Shown here piece by piece: positions 24,718 to 33,083 of a stretch of DNA of 64,000 nt. Each line of letters begins with the position of its first letter. Position 1 is the stretch's first letter. Made by a program: the position numbers and the translations under genes. The notes under the pieces are model-generated. The model had not been told where the DNA came from, made no database searches, and saw only the letters and a list, made by a program, of their open reading frames with translations. The DNA is taken from the NCBI GenBank assembly GCA_024228935.1, contig JAAESX010000349.1, positions 1 to 64,000 on the forward strand, given 5' to 3'. Source of the stretch: Pseudomonadota bacterium (GTDB lineage: Bacteria > Myxococcota_A > UBA796 > CAJQPC01).

Positions 24718-26918
24718 CCGAGGAACAGCGCCAGCTGGCCGAGATCGCTCGGGCCTTCCTGTCCGCAGCGCCGGGCCCACGAGCCACGCTCGAGTCGGGC
24801 TACTCGGCGGACACCTGGGACCGCGCGGTCGAGGAGCAGGGCTGGACCGCCCTGTGCATCCCCGAGGAACACGATGGCTTCGGCTTCGGCATGGCCGAGC
24901 TCGGTCTGTGCTTCGAGGAGCTGGGCCGTCACCTGACGGGCATCCCTCTCCTGGGCTCCTCGCTCGCCACGTTCGCGGTGCTGGAGTGCGGGACGGACGT
25001 CCAGAAGGGCGACTGGCTTCCCTCGCTCGCGGCTGGACTGCGGGCGACCGTCGCACTGGACGGCGCCATCTCGGCGGCCAGGAACGGGGACGCCTGGGTG
25101 CTGTCAGGCGCCAAGCTTCGTGTGGCCGATCTGGCAGGCACCGACGTCGTGATCGTGGTCACCGACGAGGGCCTCTTCTGGGTCCCGACCGGCCTCGTGA
25201 CGCCCCAGCCCGTCGATGGCCTCGACCCCACGCGGCCCCTGGCGAACATCCTCCTCTCCAATGTCCGCATCCCCGAGGCGGGGCGCATGGACCGGGCCGG
25301 CTTCGAGCGGTTCCAGGCACGGGCGTGGACAGTGCTCGCGTTCGAGCAGGTCGGCCTGGCCGACGCGGCCCTGGACCAGGCGGTCGACTACGCCAAGGTC
25401 CGTCAGCAGTTCGGCAAGCCCATCGGCAGCTTCCAGGCCGTGAAGCACATGTGCGCCGACATGCTCCTGCAGGTCGAGTCGGCTCGCAGCGCCGCCTATG
25501 CGGCCGCCGAGGCCATCGACTCGAACGATCCCGGGCTGTTGGACGCCTGCCGAGCAGCCCGCATCTACTGCACCGACGCCGCGATGCACTGCGGCGGCCA
25601 GAACATCCAGGTGCACGGCGGCATCGGCTTCACGTGGGAGCACGACGCCCACTTCTTCTTCAAGCGGGCGCGAGCGAACCAGGCCCTGCTGGGTGAGCCC
25701 CGCGCCCACCGAGAGACGCTCTCGGCGTCGGTGTTGGCGGGAGCGGCGCCGCTGCCCGAGTTCGACATCAGCTCGGACGACGAGGCCTTCCGCGAGGAGG
25801 TCCGCGGCTGGCTCGAGGACAACCTGACCGGCGAGTTCGCGGAGCTGCGTGGACGTGGCTGGGCCGGCGATATGGACGGGGCCGTCGAGGGCCGCCGCGC
25901 TTGGGAGAAGCGTCTTGGAGAGGGCCGATGGACCGGCCTGACCTGGCCCGTCGAGCTCGGCGGTCGAGGTGCCACGCTCGCCCAGGAGGTCATCTTCCTC
26001 GAGGAGTACACCCGCGCCAACGCACCGGGGCGGGTGGGCCACATCGGCGAGGGCCTGCTCGGGCCGACCATCATCGCGTTCGGGACCGACGAGCAGAAGA
26101 AGCGGTTCCTGCCGCCCATCCTGGATGGCAGCGAGCTGTGGTGCCAGGGCTACTCCGAGCCCGGCGCCGGCAGCGACCTGGCGAACGTCCAGTGTCGCGC
26201 GGAGATGGAGGACGGGCGCTGGAAGGTGAACGGCCAGAAGGTCTGGACCTCGCTGGCCGAGATTTCCGAGTGGTGCTTCTCGCTGTGCCGGACCTCGATG
26301 TTCGAGCGCGACGCACCGAAGAAGCACCGCGGCATCAGCTGCCTGCTCATCCCCATGGACCAGCCGGGCGTCTCCATCGTGCCCATCGAGCAGATCACAG
26401 GCGGCTCCGAGTTCGCCGAGGTCTGGTTCGACAACGCCGAGACCGCGGCCGAGAACGTCGTCGGTGACATCGACGGCGGCTGGCGGGTCGCGATGGGCAC
26501 GCTCAGCTTCGAGCGCGGCGCTTCCACGCTCGCCCAGCAGCTGTCGTTCGCGAACGAGCTGGGCCAGGTCCTGACCGCGGCGAAGCGGACGGGCGCTGCA
26601 CAGGACCCCGTCGTCAGGCAGCAGCTCGCCCAGGCCTGGCTCGGGCTGCGCATCATGCGGCTCAACGCGCTCCGGACGCTGAACGGGCACCACGACGGGA
26701 CGCTCTCCCGCGAGGCGCTCATCACGAAGCTGTACTGGGCCAACTGGCACCGGGACCTCGGCGAGCTCGCGCTGGACGTCCTGGGGCCCGAGGCCCTGAC
26801 CGAGAAGGGGCCGCTCGAGCGTCTCTTCCTGTGGACCCGCTGCGACACCATCTACGCGGGCACCAACGAGATCCAGCGCAACATCATCGGTGAGCGCGGA
26901 CTGGGGCTGCCGCGATGA
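24714..26918 (+). CDS. Fused double acyl-CoA dehydrogenase (FadE34-like)
   Basis: A protein of 734 residues from a GTG at 24714 (GTGA overlap). The N-terminal half (about 1-350) is a short ACAD module ending VHGGIGFTWEHDAHFFFKRA. The C-terminal half (about 365-734) is a full ACAD ending IYAGTNEIQRNIIGERGLGLPR. The order is companion then catalytic, the reverse of the split pair at 21481-23573, joined by a linker near PLPEFDISSDDEAF. FadE34 of mycobacteria is also a fused protein of about 710 residues that acts on a steroid side chain. The fusion could alternatively be a joined form of the FadE31/32-like ring-degrading pair, as the gene is in the HIP operon. Confidence 0.82.
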   Translation: MTEEQRQLAEIARAFLSAAPGPRATLESGYSADTWDRAVEEQGWTALCIPEEHDGFGFGMAELGLCFEELGRHLTGIPLLGSSLATFAVLECGTDVQKGDWLPSLAAGLRATVALDGAISAARNGDAWVLSGAKLRVADLAGTDVVIVVTDEGLFWVPTGLVTPQPVDGLDPTRPLANILLSNVRIPEAGRMDRAGFERFQARAWTVLAFEQVGLADAALDQAVDYAKVRQQFGKPIGSFQAVKHMCADMLLQVESARSAAYAAAEAIDSNDPGLLDACRAARIYCTDAAMHCGGQNIQVHGGIGFTWEHDAHFFFKRARANQALLGEPRAHRETLSASVLAGAAPLPEFDISSDDEAFREEVRGWLEDNLTGEFAELRGRGWAGDMDGAVEGRRAWEKRLGEGRWTGLTWPVELGGRGATLAQEVIFLEEYTRANAPGRVGHIGEGLLGPTIIAFGTDEQKKRFLPPILDGSELWCQGYSEPGAGSDLANVQCRAEMEDGRWKVNGQKVWTSLAEISEWCFSLCRTSMFERDAPKKHRGISCLLIPMDQPGVSIVPIEQITGGSEFAEVWFDNAETAAENVVGDIDGGWRVAMGTLSFERGASTLAQQLSFANELGQVLTAAKRTGAAQDPVVRQQLAQAWLGLRIMRLNALRTLNGHHDGTLSREALITKLYWANWHRDLGELALDVLGPEALTEKGPLERLFLWTRCDTIYAGTNEIQRNIIGERGLGLPR

Positions 26919-27664
26919 GCTTGTTGAACGGAAAGGTCTGTGTGGTCACGGCCGCGGCTGGGACTGGAATCGGCTTCGCCACGGCGCGTCGTGCTGTCGA
27001 GGAGGGCGCCGTCGTGGTCGTCTCGGATCGGCACGAGCGGCGGATCGGCGAGGCGGCGGCCAAGCTCTCCGAGCTGGCGGGGACCGAGGTCCTGGGCCTG
27101 ATCTGTGATGTCACCTCGCAGCAGGACATCACCACGATGTTCTCGCGTGTGATGGACACACACGGCCGCGTCGACGTGCTCGTGAACAACGCCGGACTGG
27201 GCGGGACCCGGAGTGTCGCGGACATGGTCGACGCCGAGTGGGACCGCGTGATGGACGTGACGCTGAAGAGCGTCATGCGGTGCACCCGCGAGGTGCTCAA
27301 GCACATGATTCCCCAGGGCTCGGGCGCCATCGTCAACAACGCCTCGGTCCTGGGCTGGCGGGCGCAGAAGGGGCAGTCCCACTACGCCGCGGCCAAGGCC
27401 GGCGTGATGGCCCTGACCCGCTGTTCGGCGGTCGAGGTCGCCGAGCACGGCATCCGCATCAACGCCGTCGCCCCGTCGCTCGCGATGCACGCGTTCCTGC
27501 ACAAGGTCACGACCCCGGAGCTCCTGCGTGAGCTCGAGAGCCGCGAGGCTTTCGGTCGGGCTGCGACGCCCGACGAGATCGCCAACATCATCCTGTTCCT
27601 CGCCAGCGACATGTCCTCGTACATGACCGGCGAGGTCCTCTCAGCCAGCAGCCAGCGCGCGTAG
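26915..27664 (+). CDS. ipdF: 5-OH-HIP-CoA dehydrogenase, IpdF-like SDR
   Basis: A protein of 249 residues from an ATG overlapping the fused FadE stop. The nucleotide-binding start reads VCVVTAAAGTGIGFATARRAVEEGA; the TAAAGTGIGxATARRA variant is a hallmark of IpdF. The NNAG motif, the Ser of NNASVLGWRAQKGQSHYAAAKAGVMALTR and its Y-x-x-x-K are present. IpdF oxidises the 5-hydroxyl of the HIP-derived CoA ester. The match of the VLGWRAQ-Q-SHYAAAKAGV block to mycobacterial IpdF is close by recall. It is followed by a 10-nt gap before the MaoC-type genes. Confidence 0.83.
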   Translation: MSLLNGKVCVVTAAAGTGIGFATARRAVEEGAVVVVSDRHERRIGEAAAKLSELAGTEVLGLICDVTSQQDITTMFSRVMDTHGRVDVLVNNAGLGGTRSVADMVDAEWDRVMDVTLKSVMRCTREVLKHMIPQGSGAIVNNASVLGWRAQKGQSHYAAAKAGVMALTRCSAVEVAEHGIRINAVAPSLAMHAFLHKVTTPELLRELESREAFGRAATPDEIANIILFLASDMSSYMTGEVLSASSQRA

Positions 27665-27674
27665 GGGCCCGACA

Positions 27675-28109
27675 ATGGTACAGAAATCCGCAATCGGTGC
27701 GACCGGCGTGCCCTTCGAGATGGACATCGAGCGGGGCAAGATCCACGAGTTCGCTCGCGCCACGCGCTCGACGAATCCGGCGCACTTCGAGGGCCGTGAT
27801 CCCGTGGTGCCTCCGACGTTCCTGACCACCCAGTTCTTCTGGGAGGAGCTCGTCGAGGGAGCGAACCCCTGGGACGTCGTCCAGATGAGCCAGGAGAAGG
27901 GGATGCACGCCGAGCAGGAGTACGTGTTCCACGGGCCGCCTCCTCGGGCGGGGGACCGGCTGACGGCGACCTCGAAGATCACCGAGATCTACGAGAAGAC
28001 CAGCCGCTCGGGCAGCGTGCTGACCTTCGTGAAGATGGTCACCGAGTTCCACGATGCGGACGGCACGCTGCGAGCCGAAGCCATCCTCACCGGCGTGGAG
28101 AAGGCATGA
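27675..28109 (+). CDS. FAS1-like dehydratase-domain (MaoC-type) hydratase subunit
   Basis: A protein of 144 residues with the N-terminal hot-dog pattern of FAS1-like dehydratases: DIERGKIHEFARATRSTNPAHF near residues 17-40, VVPPTFLTTQFFWE and a final strand MVTEFHDADGTLRAEAILTG. The catalytic D-x-x-x-x-H dyad of MaoC enzymes is not evident here. It pairs with the MaoC protein encoded next (ATGA overlap), which does carry it. Two-subunit hydratases of this kind add water to steroid or branched enoyl-CoA thioesters. The step is not defined. It has an AGGGG-like ribosome binding site a few bases upstream. Confidence 0.75.
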   Translation: MVQKSAIGATGVPFEMDIERGKIHEFARATRSTNPAHFEGRDPVVPPTFLTTQFFWEELVEGANPWDVVQMSQEKGMHAEQEYVFHGPPPRAGDRLTATSKITEIYEKTSRSGSVLTFVKMVTEFHDADGTLRAEAILTGVEKA

Positions 28110-28507
28110 CCCCTCCTGAGGCCTTGATCATCGGCCCCATCACCCGCACCGACTTCGTCCGGTACCAGGGTGCCTCCGGGGACATGAACCCCGTCCATCA
28201 CGACGAGCCGTTCGCGACCGCGGCCGGCTACCCCTCGCCGCTGGGCGTCGGGATGTTCCATGCCGGCGTGATGAACACATGGGCCACGAACTGGCTCGGT
28301 CCGGACAACGTGCGTCGCACCCGGATCCGCTGGAAGCGTCCCGTGTTCGCCGGGGACGTCCTGACCTTCGCGGGCTCGGTCGAGCGCGAGTACGAAGAGA
28401 ACGGCGAGTCTCGCGTGGACCTGGCGCTGTCCTGCACGAACCAGGACGGACACGTCACCGTCCAGGGGTGGATGACGTTCGTCCTCCCGGAAGGAACCCA
28501 GGCATGA
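28106..28507 (+). CDS. MaoC-family (R)-hydratase subunit
   Basis: A protein of 133 residues with the MaoC catalytic motif in YQGASGDMNPVHHDEPFA (Asp and His of the D-x(4)-H dyad). The GVGMFHAGVMNTWATNWLG segment fits the central helix and dimer strand. It is the active partner of the FAS1-like protein at 27675. The pair would act as a heteromeric (R)-specific enoyl-CoA hydratase on a ring- or side-chain-derived acyl-CoA. The following SDR overlaps by ATGA. Confidence 0.8.
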   Translation: MTPPEALIIGPITRTDFVRYQGASGDMNPVHHDEPFATAAGYPSPLGVGMFHAGVMNTWATNWLGPDNVRRTRIRWKRPVFAGDVLTFAGSVEREYEENGESRVDLALSCTNQDGHVTVQGWMTFVLPEGTQA

Positions 28508-29214
28508 TCGTCCTGGTCACCGGCGGCACGCGCGGCATCGGCCGGGGCATCGCCCAGGCGTTCCGTGACGCCGGCCACACGGTGGTGGTCTGTGGTCGAA
28601 GAGCCCCGGATCAGGACGTCGAGTTCGTGGCCTGTGATGTCCGCGACCCCGACCAGGTCGCGGCGCTCATCGAGGGCATCACGACGAAGCACGGTGGGCT
28701 GGACTGTGTCGTGAACAACGCCGGCGGCTCGCCTCCGGCCGAGGCATCGACGGCATCGCCACGGTTCTCCGAGGCCATCATCCGGCTCAACCTCCTGGCG
28801 CCCTTGCACGTCGCCCAGGCCGCGAACGCATGGATGCAAGCGAATGGCGGCGGGTCCGTGATCAATGTCTGCAGCGTCAGTGGCATGCGGCCCTCGCCGG
28901 GCACCGCGGCCTACGGCGCCGCCAAGGCCGGGCTGCTGAACCTGACACGGTCTCTCGCCCAGGAGTGGGCGCCGGCCGTGCGGGTCAACGCCGTGACCCC
29001 GGGCATCATCGAGACCGAGGCCGCGGCCGACCACTACCCGGACATGCCGGGGGTCATCTCGACCATTCCTCTCGGACGCATGGGCACGCCACGTGATGTG
29101 GCGTCGGCCTGTGTGTTCCTGTCATCGGACGAGGCGTCGTGGGTCAGCGGCGCGAACCTCGTCGTCGACGGGGGCGGTGAGCGTCCCCCCTTTCTTGGAG
29201 CACAGAAGTCATGA
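28504..29214 (+). CDS. Short-chain dehydrogenase/reductase
   Basis: A protein of 236 residues starting at the ATG overlapping the MaoC stop. SDR motifs are complete: VTGGTRGIGRGIAQAF, CDVRDPDQV, NNAGG, Ser in NVCSVSGM, TAAYGAAKAGLLNLTRS with Y-x-x-x-K, and VTPGIIETEAA. The GANLVVDGGG C-terminus is typical of the family. It probably oxidises a 3-hydroxyacyl-CoA made by the MaoC hydratase pair just before it. The exact substrate is unassigned. Three other SDR genes lie in this or neighbouring operons (26915, 29211, 48762). Confidence 0.78.
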   Translation: MIVLVTGGTRGIGRGIAQAFRDAGHTVVVCGRRAPDQDVEFVACDVRDPDQVAALIEGITTKHGGLDCVVNNAGGSPPAEASTASPRFSEAIIRLNLLAPLHVAQAANAWMQANGGGSVINVCSVSGMRPSPGTAAYGAAKAGLLNLTRSLAQEWAPAVRVNAVTPGIIETEAAADHYPDMPGVISTIPLGRMGTPRDVASACVFLSSDEASWVSGANLVVDGGGERPPFLGAQKS

Positions 29215-30110
29215 TCTGTAGCGATCGCGTTGTGATCATCACGGGAGCCGGTCGGGGTATCGGCCGCGCCCACGCCCTGGCTTTTGGTGCCGCGGGCGCC
29301 AAGGTCGTCGTCAACGACGTCGGCGCCAGCCTGGACGGGCTGTCGAAGGAGGACGGCCCGGCCGAGCAGGTCGCGGCCGAGATCCGTGCCGCGGGCGGCC
29401 AGGCGGTCGCCAACACCGATGACATCGCCGACTGGGATGGCGCCGGTCGCGTGGTCGAGCAGGCCATCTCCGAGTTCGGCGGCCTGGACGTCGTGGTCAA
29501 CAACGCGGGTGTGCTGCGGGACCGGATGTTCGTGTCCGCGAGCGTCGACGAGTGGGATGCGGTCATGCACGTGCACCTGCGCGGGCACTTCTGTGTCGCT
29601 CGCCATGCCGGTGGCTACTGGCGGAACGAGGCGAAGGCTGGTCGCAAGCGGGCGGCGCGCATCATCAACACGTCCAGCGGAGCCGGCCTGCAGGGCAGCA
29701 TCGGCCAGGCCGCCTACAGCACGGCCAAGGGCGGCATCGCAGCGCTGACGCTCGTCCAGGCAGCCGAGATGGCCCGCTACGGGGTCACGTCCAACGCCAT
29801 CGCTCCGGCGGCACGCACGCGGATGACCGAGGCGGTCTTCGCCGACATGATGAAGAAGCCGGACGAGGGCTTCGACGCCATGGACCCGGCCAACATCAGC
29901 CCGTTGGTCGTCTGGCTCGGCAGCGAGTCGTCGGGCTCGTGCTCGGGCAAGGTCTTCGAGGTCGCCGGCGGTCGCATCACGCTCTTCGACGGCTGGCGTC
30001 CCGGCCCCACGATCGAGCAGCAGGCGCGCTGGGAGCCCGGGCAGCTCGGCGACGTCATCTCCCAGCTCATCGAACAGGCCGTGCCCGCGGCAAAGGTCTA
30101 CGGAACGTGA
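29211..30110 (+). CDS. SDR-family 3-hydroxyacyl-CoA dehydrogenase-like protein (Rv3548c-like)
   Basis: A protein of 299 residues with TGAGRGIGRAHALAFGAAGAKVVVNDVG, the long-loop subfamily seen in peroxisomal MFE-type dehydrogenases and mycobacterial Rv3548c. NNAGVLRDRMF, the Ser in NTSSGAGLQGSIGQAAYSTAKGG with Y-x-x-x-K and the NAIAPAARTRMTE stretch are present. The C-terminal 50 residues carry a conserved tail ending FDGWRPGP. In mycobacteria a homologue lies beside the echA20-ipdABC group. A CoA-ester substrate with a steroid ring remnant is likely. ATGA and GTGA overlaps join it to its neighbours. Confidence 0.8.
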   Translation: MICSDRVVIITGAGRGIGRAHALAFGAAGAKVVVNDVGASLDGLSKEDGPAEQVAAEIRAAGGQAVANTDDIADWDGAGRVVEQAISEFGGLDVVVNNAGVLRDRMFVSASVDEWDAVMHVHLRGHFCVARHAGGYWRNEAKAGRKRAARIINTSSGAGLQGSIGQAAYSTAKGGIAALTLVQAAEMARYGVTSNAIAPAARTRMTEAVFADMMKKPDEGFDAMDPANISPLVVWLGSESSGSCSGKVFEVAGGRITLFDGWRPGPTIEQQARWEPGQLGDVISQLIEQAVPAAKVYGT

Positions 30111-31210
30111 ACACCGCTCTCGCCAAGAAGCTGGGGCTCGAGGTCCCCCTGTTCGCCTTCACCCGCAGCAAGGAGGTGGTCGTCGAGGTCACCCGTGCGG
30201 GTGGCATGGGGGTCCTGGGAGCCATCGCGCACTCGCCCGAGAAGCTGGACGAGGACCTGGCCTGGATCGACGCCCGCGTCGACGGCAAGCCCTATGGCGT
30301 CGACACGGTCATGCCCCAGTCGTACCTCGGCCGCGGCGAGACGGTGACCAAGGAGATGCTGGACGCGATGATCCCGCAGCCCCAGAAGGACTTCATCGCC
30401 AAGATGCTCGCCGAGCACGGGGTCGAGGCGCTGCCGGACGACTACGAGCGGCACGAGGACCTGCTCGGCTGGAGCGTCGAGAAGGGGCTCGCGCACATCG
30501 AGATCGCGCTGAAGTACCCCATCAAGCTCATCGCGAACGCGCTGGGGACGCCCCCGGCCGAGGCCATCGAGCGGGCCCACGAGCACGGCGTGCTGATGGC
30601 CGCTCTGTGTGGGAAGACCAAGCAGGCGCTGGCCCACAAGGCCGCCGGCATCGACGTCATCGTCGCCCAGGGCACCGAGGCGGGAGGCCACACGGGTGAG
30701 ATCGCCGGCATGGTCCTGTGTCCCGAGATCGTCGAGGCGGTCGGCGACACGGCGGTCCTCATGGCGGGTGGCATCGGAACGGGACGCCAGATGGCGGCGG
30801 CCCTGGCTCTCGGTGCCCAGGGTGCCTGGACCGGCAGCATCTGGCTCACCGTGGCCGAGAACGACGGCTATCAGCACGCGCATGTGCTCGAGAAGCTGCT
30901 GGCGGCGGGCTCGGGGGACACGGTGCGCAGCCGCTGCATCTCCGGCAAGCCCGCCCGCCAGCTGGTGACCGAGTACACGAAGCTCTGGGACGGGGAGACC
31001 TCGCCGGGGACCTTGCCCATCCCGCTCCAGTGGATGGTCCAGGCCGAGGCGGTCGAGCGCATCTTCCATCACGACTGCACGGCCCTGATGGGCAGTCCGG
31101 TTGGCCAGATCGTCGGATCGATGAACGAGGTCCGGACGACGGCCTCGGTCATGGCCGACTTCAAGGCCGACTACGCCGCGGCTGTGGCCCGCTTGGGCGC
31201 GCTCTCGTGA
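30107..31210 (+). CDS. Nitronate monooxygenase-family flavin oxidoreductase, second member
   Basis: A protein of 367 residues from a GTG overlapping the SDR stop (GTGA). The TIM-barrel motifs are EVTRAGGMGVLGAIAHSPEKLDE, GIDVIVAQGTEAGGHTG (FMN-phosphate loop) and VLMAGGIGTGRQMAAALALGAQGAW. It is about 12 residues longer than ipdC and less similar at the N-terminus, so a different step is likely. Proteins of this type in steroid gene sets act as flavin-dependent reductases on CoA esters. It is the second-last gene of the operon, before the GMC oxidoreductase. Confidence 0.75.
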   Translation: MNTALAKKLGLEVPLFAFTRSKEVVVEVTRAGGMGVLGAIAHSPEKLDEDLAWIDARVDGKPYGVDTVMPQSYLGRGETVTKEMLDAMIPQPQKDFIAKMLAEHGVEALPDDYERHEDLLGWSVEKGLAHIEIALKYPIKLIANALGTPPAEAIERAHEHGVLMAALCGKTKQALAHKAAGIDVIVAQGTEAGGHTGEIAGMVLCPEIVEAVGDTAVLMAGGIGTGRQMAAALALGAQGAWTGSIWLTVAENDGYQHAHVLEKLLAAGSGDTVRSRCISGKPARQLVTEYTKLWDGETSPGTLPIPLQWMVQAEAVERIFHHDCTALMGSPVGQIVGSMNEVRTTASVMADFKADYAAAVARLGALS

Positions 31211-32811
31211 GCACGGACTACATCGTCGTCGGCGCGGGCTCCGCGGGGTCCATCGTCGCCGCGCGGCTGTCCGAGGACTCCGGTGCCAACGTCGTGGTCC
31301 TCGAGGCCGGGGGCACCGACCGGACGACGATCTGCCGGAAGCCCGGGATGCTCTCGCTCATCCACCAGGTGCCGCAGATCAAGGAGAAGTTCGACTGGGG
31401 TCTGTACTGCAACCCGCGAGAAGAGAGCCACAACCGGAAGATCCCGTACCCGCGCGGCAAGGTCGTGGGCGGCAGCGGCGCCATCAACGGCATGGTCTTC
31501 GTGCGCGGGAACAAGAAGAACTTCGACGACTGGGCCGAGGACGGAGCGCCCGGCTGGTCGTACGACGACGTGCTCCCGTACTTCAAGAAGATGGAGACCT
31601 TCGAGGACGACGCCAGCGGCGTCCGCGGAACGTCGGGCCCCATGAAGGTCACGCGCGCCAAGGACGTGAGTCCCGTCAGTGATGCGTTCCGCCACGCCGT
31701 CGCGGAGTGGAACCAGACCGGGCTGAACGACGACTACAACGGGGAGAAGCAGGAAGGCGGTGCGCTGTTCCAGCTGAACCAGGCGGACGGCGTGCGCCAG
31801 TCCAGCTCGGAGTGCTTCCTCCAGCCAGCGCTGTCCCGACCCAACCTCCGCCTGGAGATGCGCGCCGAGCTCACCGAGCTGCTGTTCGAAGGCACCCGGT
31901 GTGTCGGCGTGAAGTACGAGCAGGGAGGCGAGACGCACACGCTTCGGGCGGAGAAGGAGGTCATCCTCTGCGCTGGTGCGGTGCACACCCCGAAGATCCT
32001 GATGCTGGCGGGTATCGGTCCGGCCAACCACCTGAGAGAGCACGGAATCACCTGCCGGGCTGACTTGCCGGTGGGCCAGAACCTGCACGACCACCTGTTC
32101 CTGCCCATCGTGTTCGTGGCGCCGAATGGAGGCCACCGGGGCACCGCGGGGCACTTCTTCGGCGGGATGCTGTCCGAGTACCTGTTCGGTGGCGGCTGGT
32201 TCGGCCGGTCGGTCTTCGAGGCCATCGGCTTCGTGAAGACGGACCCCAGCGAGCCCATCGCCAACATGCAGCTCCACTCGCTTCCGTGGAGCTACCCAGC
32301 GCCCAACCGTGATGCGCCCGGAATCCCGGAGGTCGACACCCGCCCGGCGCTGACCGTTCAGCCCTCGCTCATCTACCCGAAGAGCCGCGGCGAGCTGCTG
32401 CTGACCAGCGCTGACCCGAAGGCACCGCCACACATCGACCCGCACTTCCTGGAGGATCCGTACGACATGGACTTCCTGGTCAAGGGCGCGGAGATCACGC
32501 GCGAGATCCTGAGGGGGCCGGCCATCGCCCAGGAGATCGCGCTCGAGCTCGAGCCGGGCCCGGCGTACGAGTCCCCCGAGCGGATGCGGGCCGAGATCCC
32601 GAACCGTATCGGCACCATCTACCACCCGGTGGGTACGTGTCGGATGGGCGTGGACGAGCGTGCGGTCGTCGACATCGAGCTCCGCGTGCGCGGCATCGAG
32701 GGGCTTCGGATCGTCGACGCCTCGGTCATGCCGACCGTCACCGGGGGCAACACGAACGCGCCGACGATGATGATCGCCGAGAAGGCGGCCGCGATGATTC
32801 GGGGGAGCTGA
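31207..32811 (+). CDS. GMC-family FAD-dependent oxidoreductase (choline-dehydrogenase-like)
   Basis: A protein of 534 residues from a GTG overlapping the previous stop. The FAD motif VVGAGSAGSIVAARLSE is at about 7-22, with GSGAINGMVFVRG, the second GMC signature ILCAGAVHTPKILMLAGIGP and the active-site His of YHPVGTCRMG. The C-terminal TGGNTNAPTMMIAEKAA completes the family. GMC enzymes oxidise alcohols; the group includes cholesterol oxidase-like and choline dehydrogenase-like members, but this sequence resembles the latter. An alcohol oxidation in side-chain or ring metabolism is possible. It is the last of 16 genes, followed by the repeat array. Confidence 0.78.
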   Translation: MSTDYIVVGAGSAGSIVAARLSEDSGANVVVLEAGGTDRTTICRKPGMLSLIHQVPQIKEKFDWGLYCNPREESHNRKIPYPRGKVVGGSGAINGMVFVRGNKKNFDDWAEDGAPGWSYDDVLPYFKKMETFEDDASGVRGTSGPMKVTRAKDVSPVSDAFRHAVAEWNQTGLNDDYNGEKQEGGALFQLNQADGVRQSSSECFLQPALSRPNLRLEMRAELTELLFEGTRCVGVKYEQGGETHTLRAEKEVILCAGAVHTPKILMLAGIGPANHLREHGITCRADLPVGQNLHDHLFLPIVFVAPNGGHRGTAGHFFGGMLSEYLFGGGWFGRSVFEAIGFVKTDPSEPIANMQLHSLPWSYPAPNRDAPGIPEVDTRPALTVQPSLIYPKSRGELLLTSADPKAPPHIDPHFLEDPYDMDFLVKGAEITREILRGPAIAQEIALELEPGPAYESPERMRAEIPNRIGTIYHPVGTCRMGVDERAVVDIELRVRGIEGLRIVDASVMPTVTGGNTNAPTMMIAEKAAAMIRGS

Positions 32812-32821
32812 GCTGGCTGAC

Positions 32822-33052
32822 GGTCACAGGGGCAGTTGAGACGGCTGGGGCGGTCTCGAGTCCGGTTGTGGCGGTCAGAAGGCGAGCTGAGACGGCCAGG
32901 GCAGTCCGGTGTCACGTTGTGACTCGCGGGGCGGGGCCTTCGTCCATCGAGGTCACAAGGGCACTTGAGACCGCCGGGGGAGTCCCTTCTCGCGCTGTGC
33001 CCGTCACCACGGCACTTGAGACCGCCAGCGCAGTCTCACCTCACCTCGTGAC
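32822..33052. repeat. Four-copy imperfect 51-bp tandem repeat with internal hairpins
   Basis: Four units begin at 32822, 32873, 32951 and 33002; units 1-2 and 3-4 each repeat at 51 bp, with a 27-bp insertion (32924-32950) between the two halves. Each unit starts GGTCA or CGTCA, carries a core such as CACTTGAGACCGCC, and in most copies GAGAC is mirrored downstream by GTCTC (for unit 4, TGAGAC then TCTCA spaced by about 10 bases). It lies between the convergent ends of the GMC and FadB genes. Because 51 is a multiple of three all frames repeat, but no start with a ribosome binding site is seen, so it is treated as non-coding. It may serve as a terminator or as a binding array. Confidence 0.75.
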
Positions 33053-33083
33053 CGCCTCTCGGTCGCGCCCTCCCGACGCCGCC

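Noticed and set aside
32822..33052. The 51-bp units as a CRISPR array or as a coding repeat
   Set aside because: The units are contiguous in pairs, imperfect and have no spacers or cas genes. Although 51 is divisible by three, no ribosome binding site or start fits a real gene.
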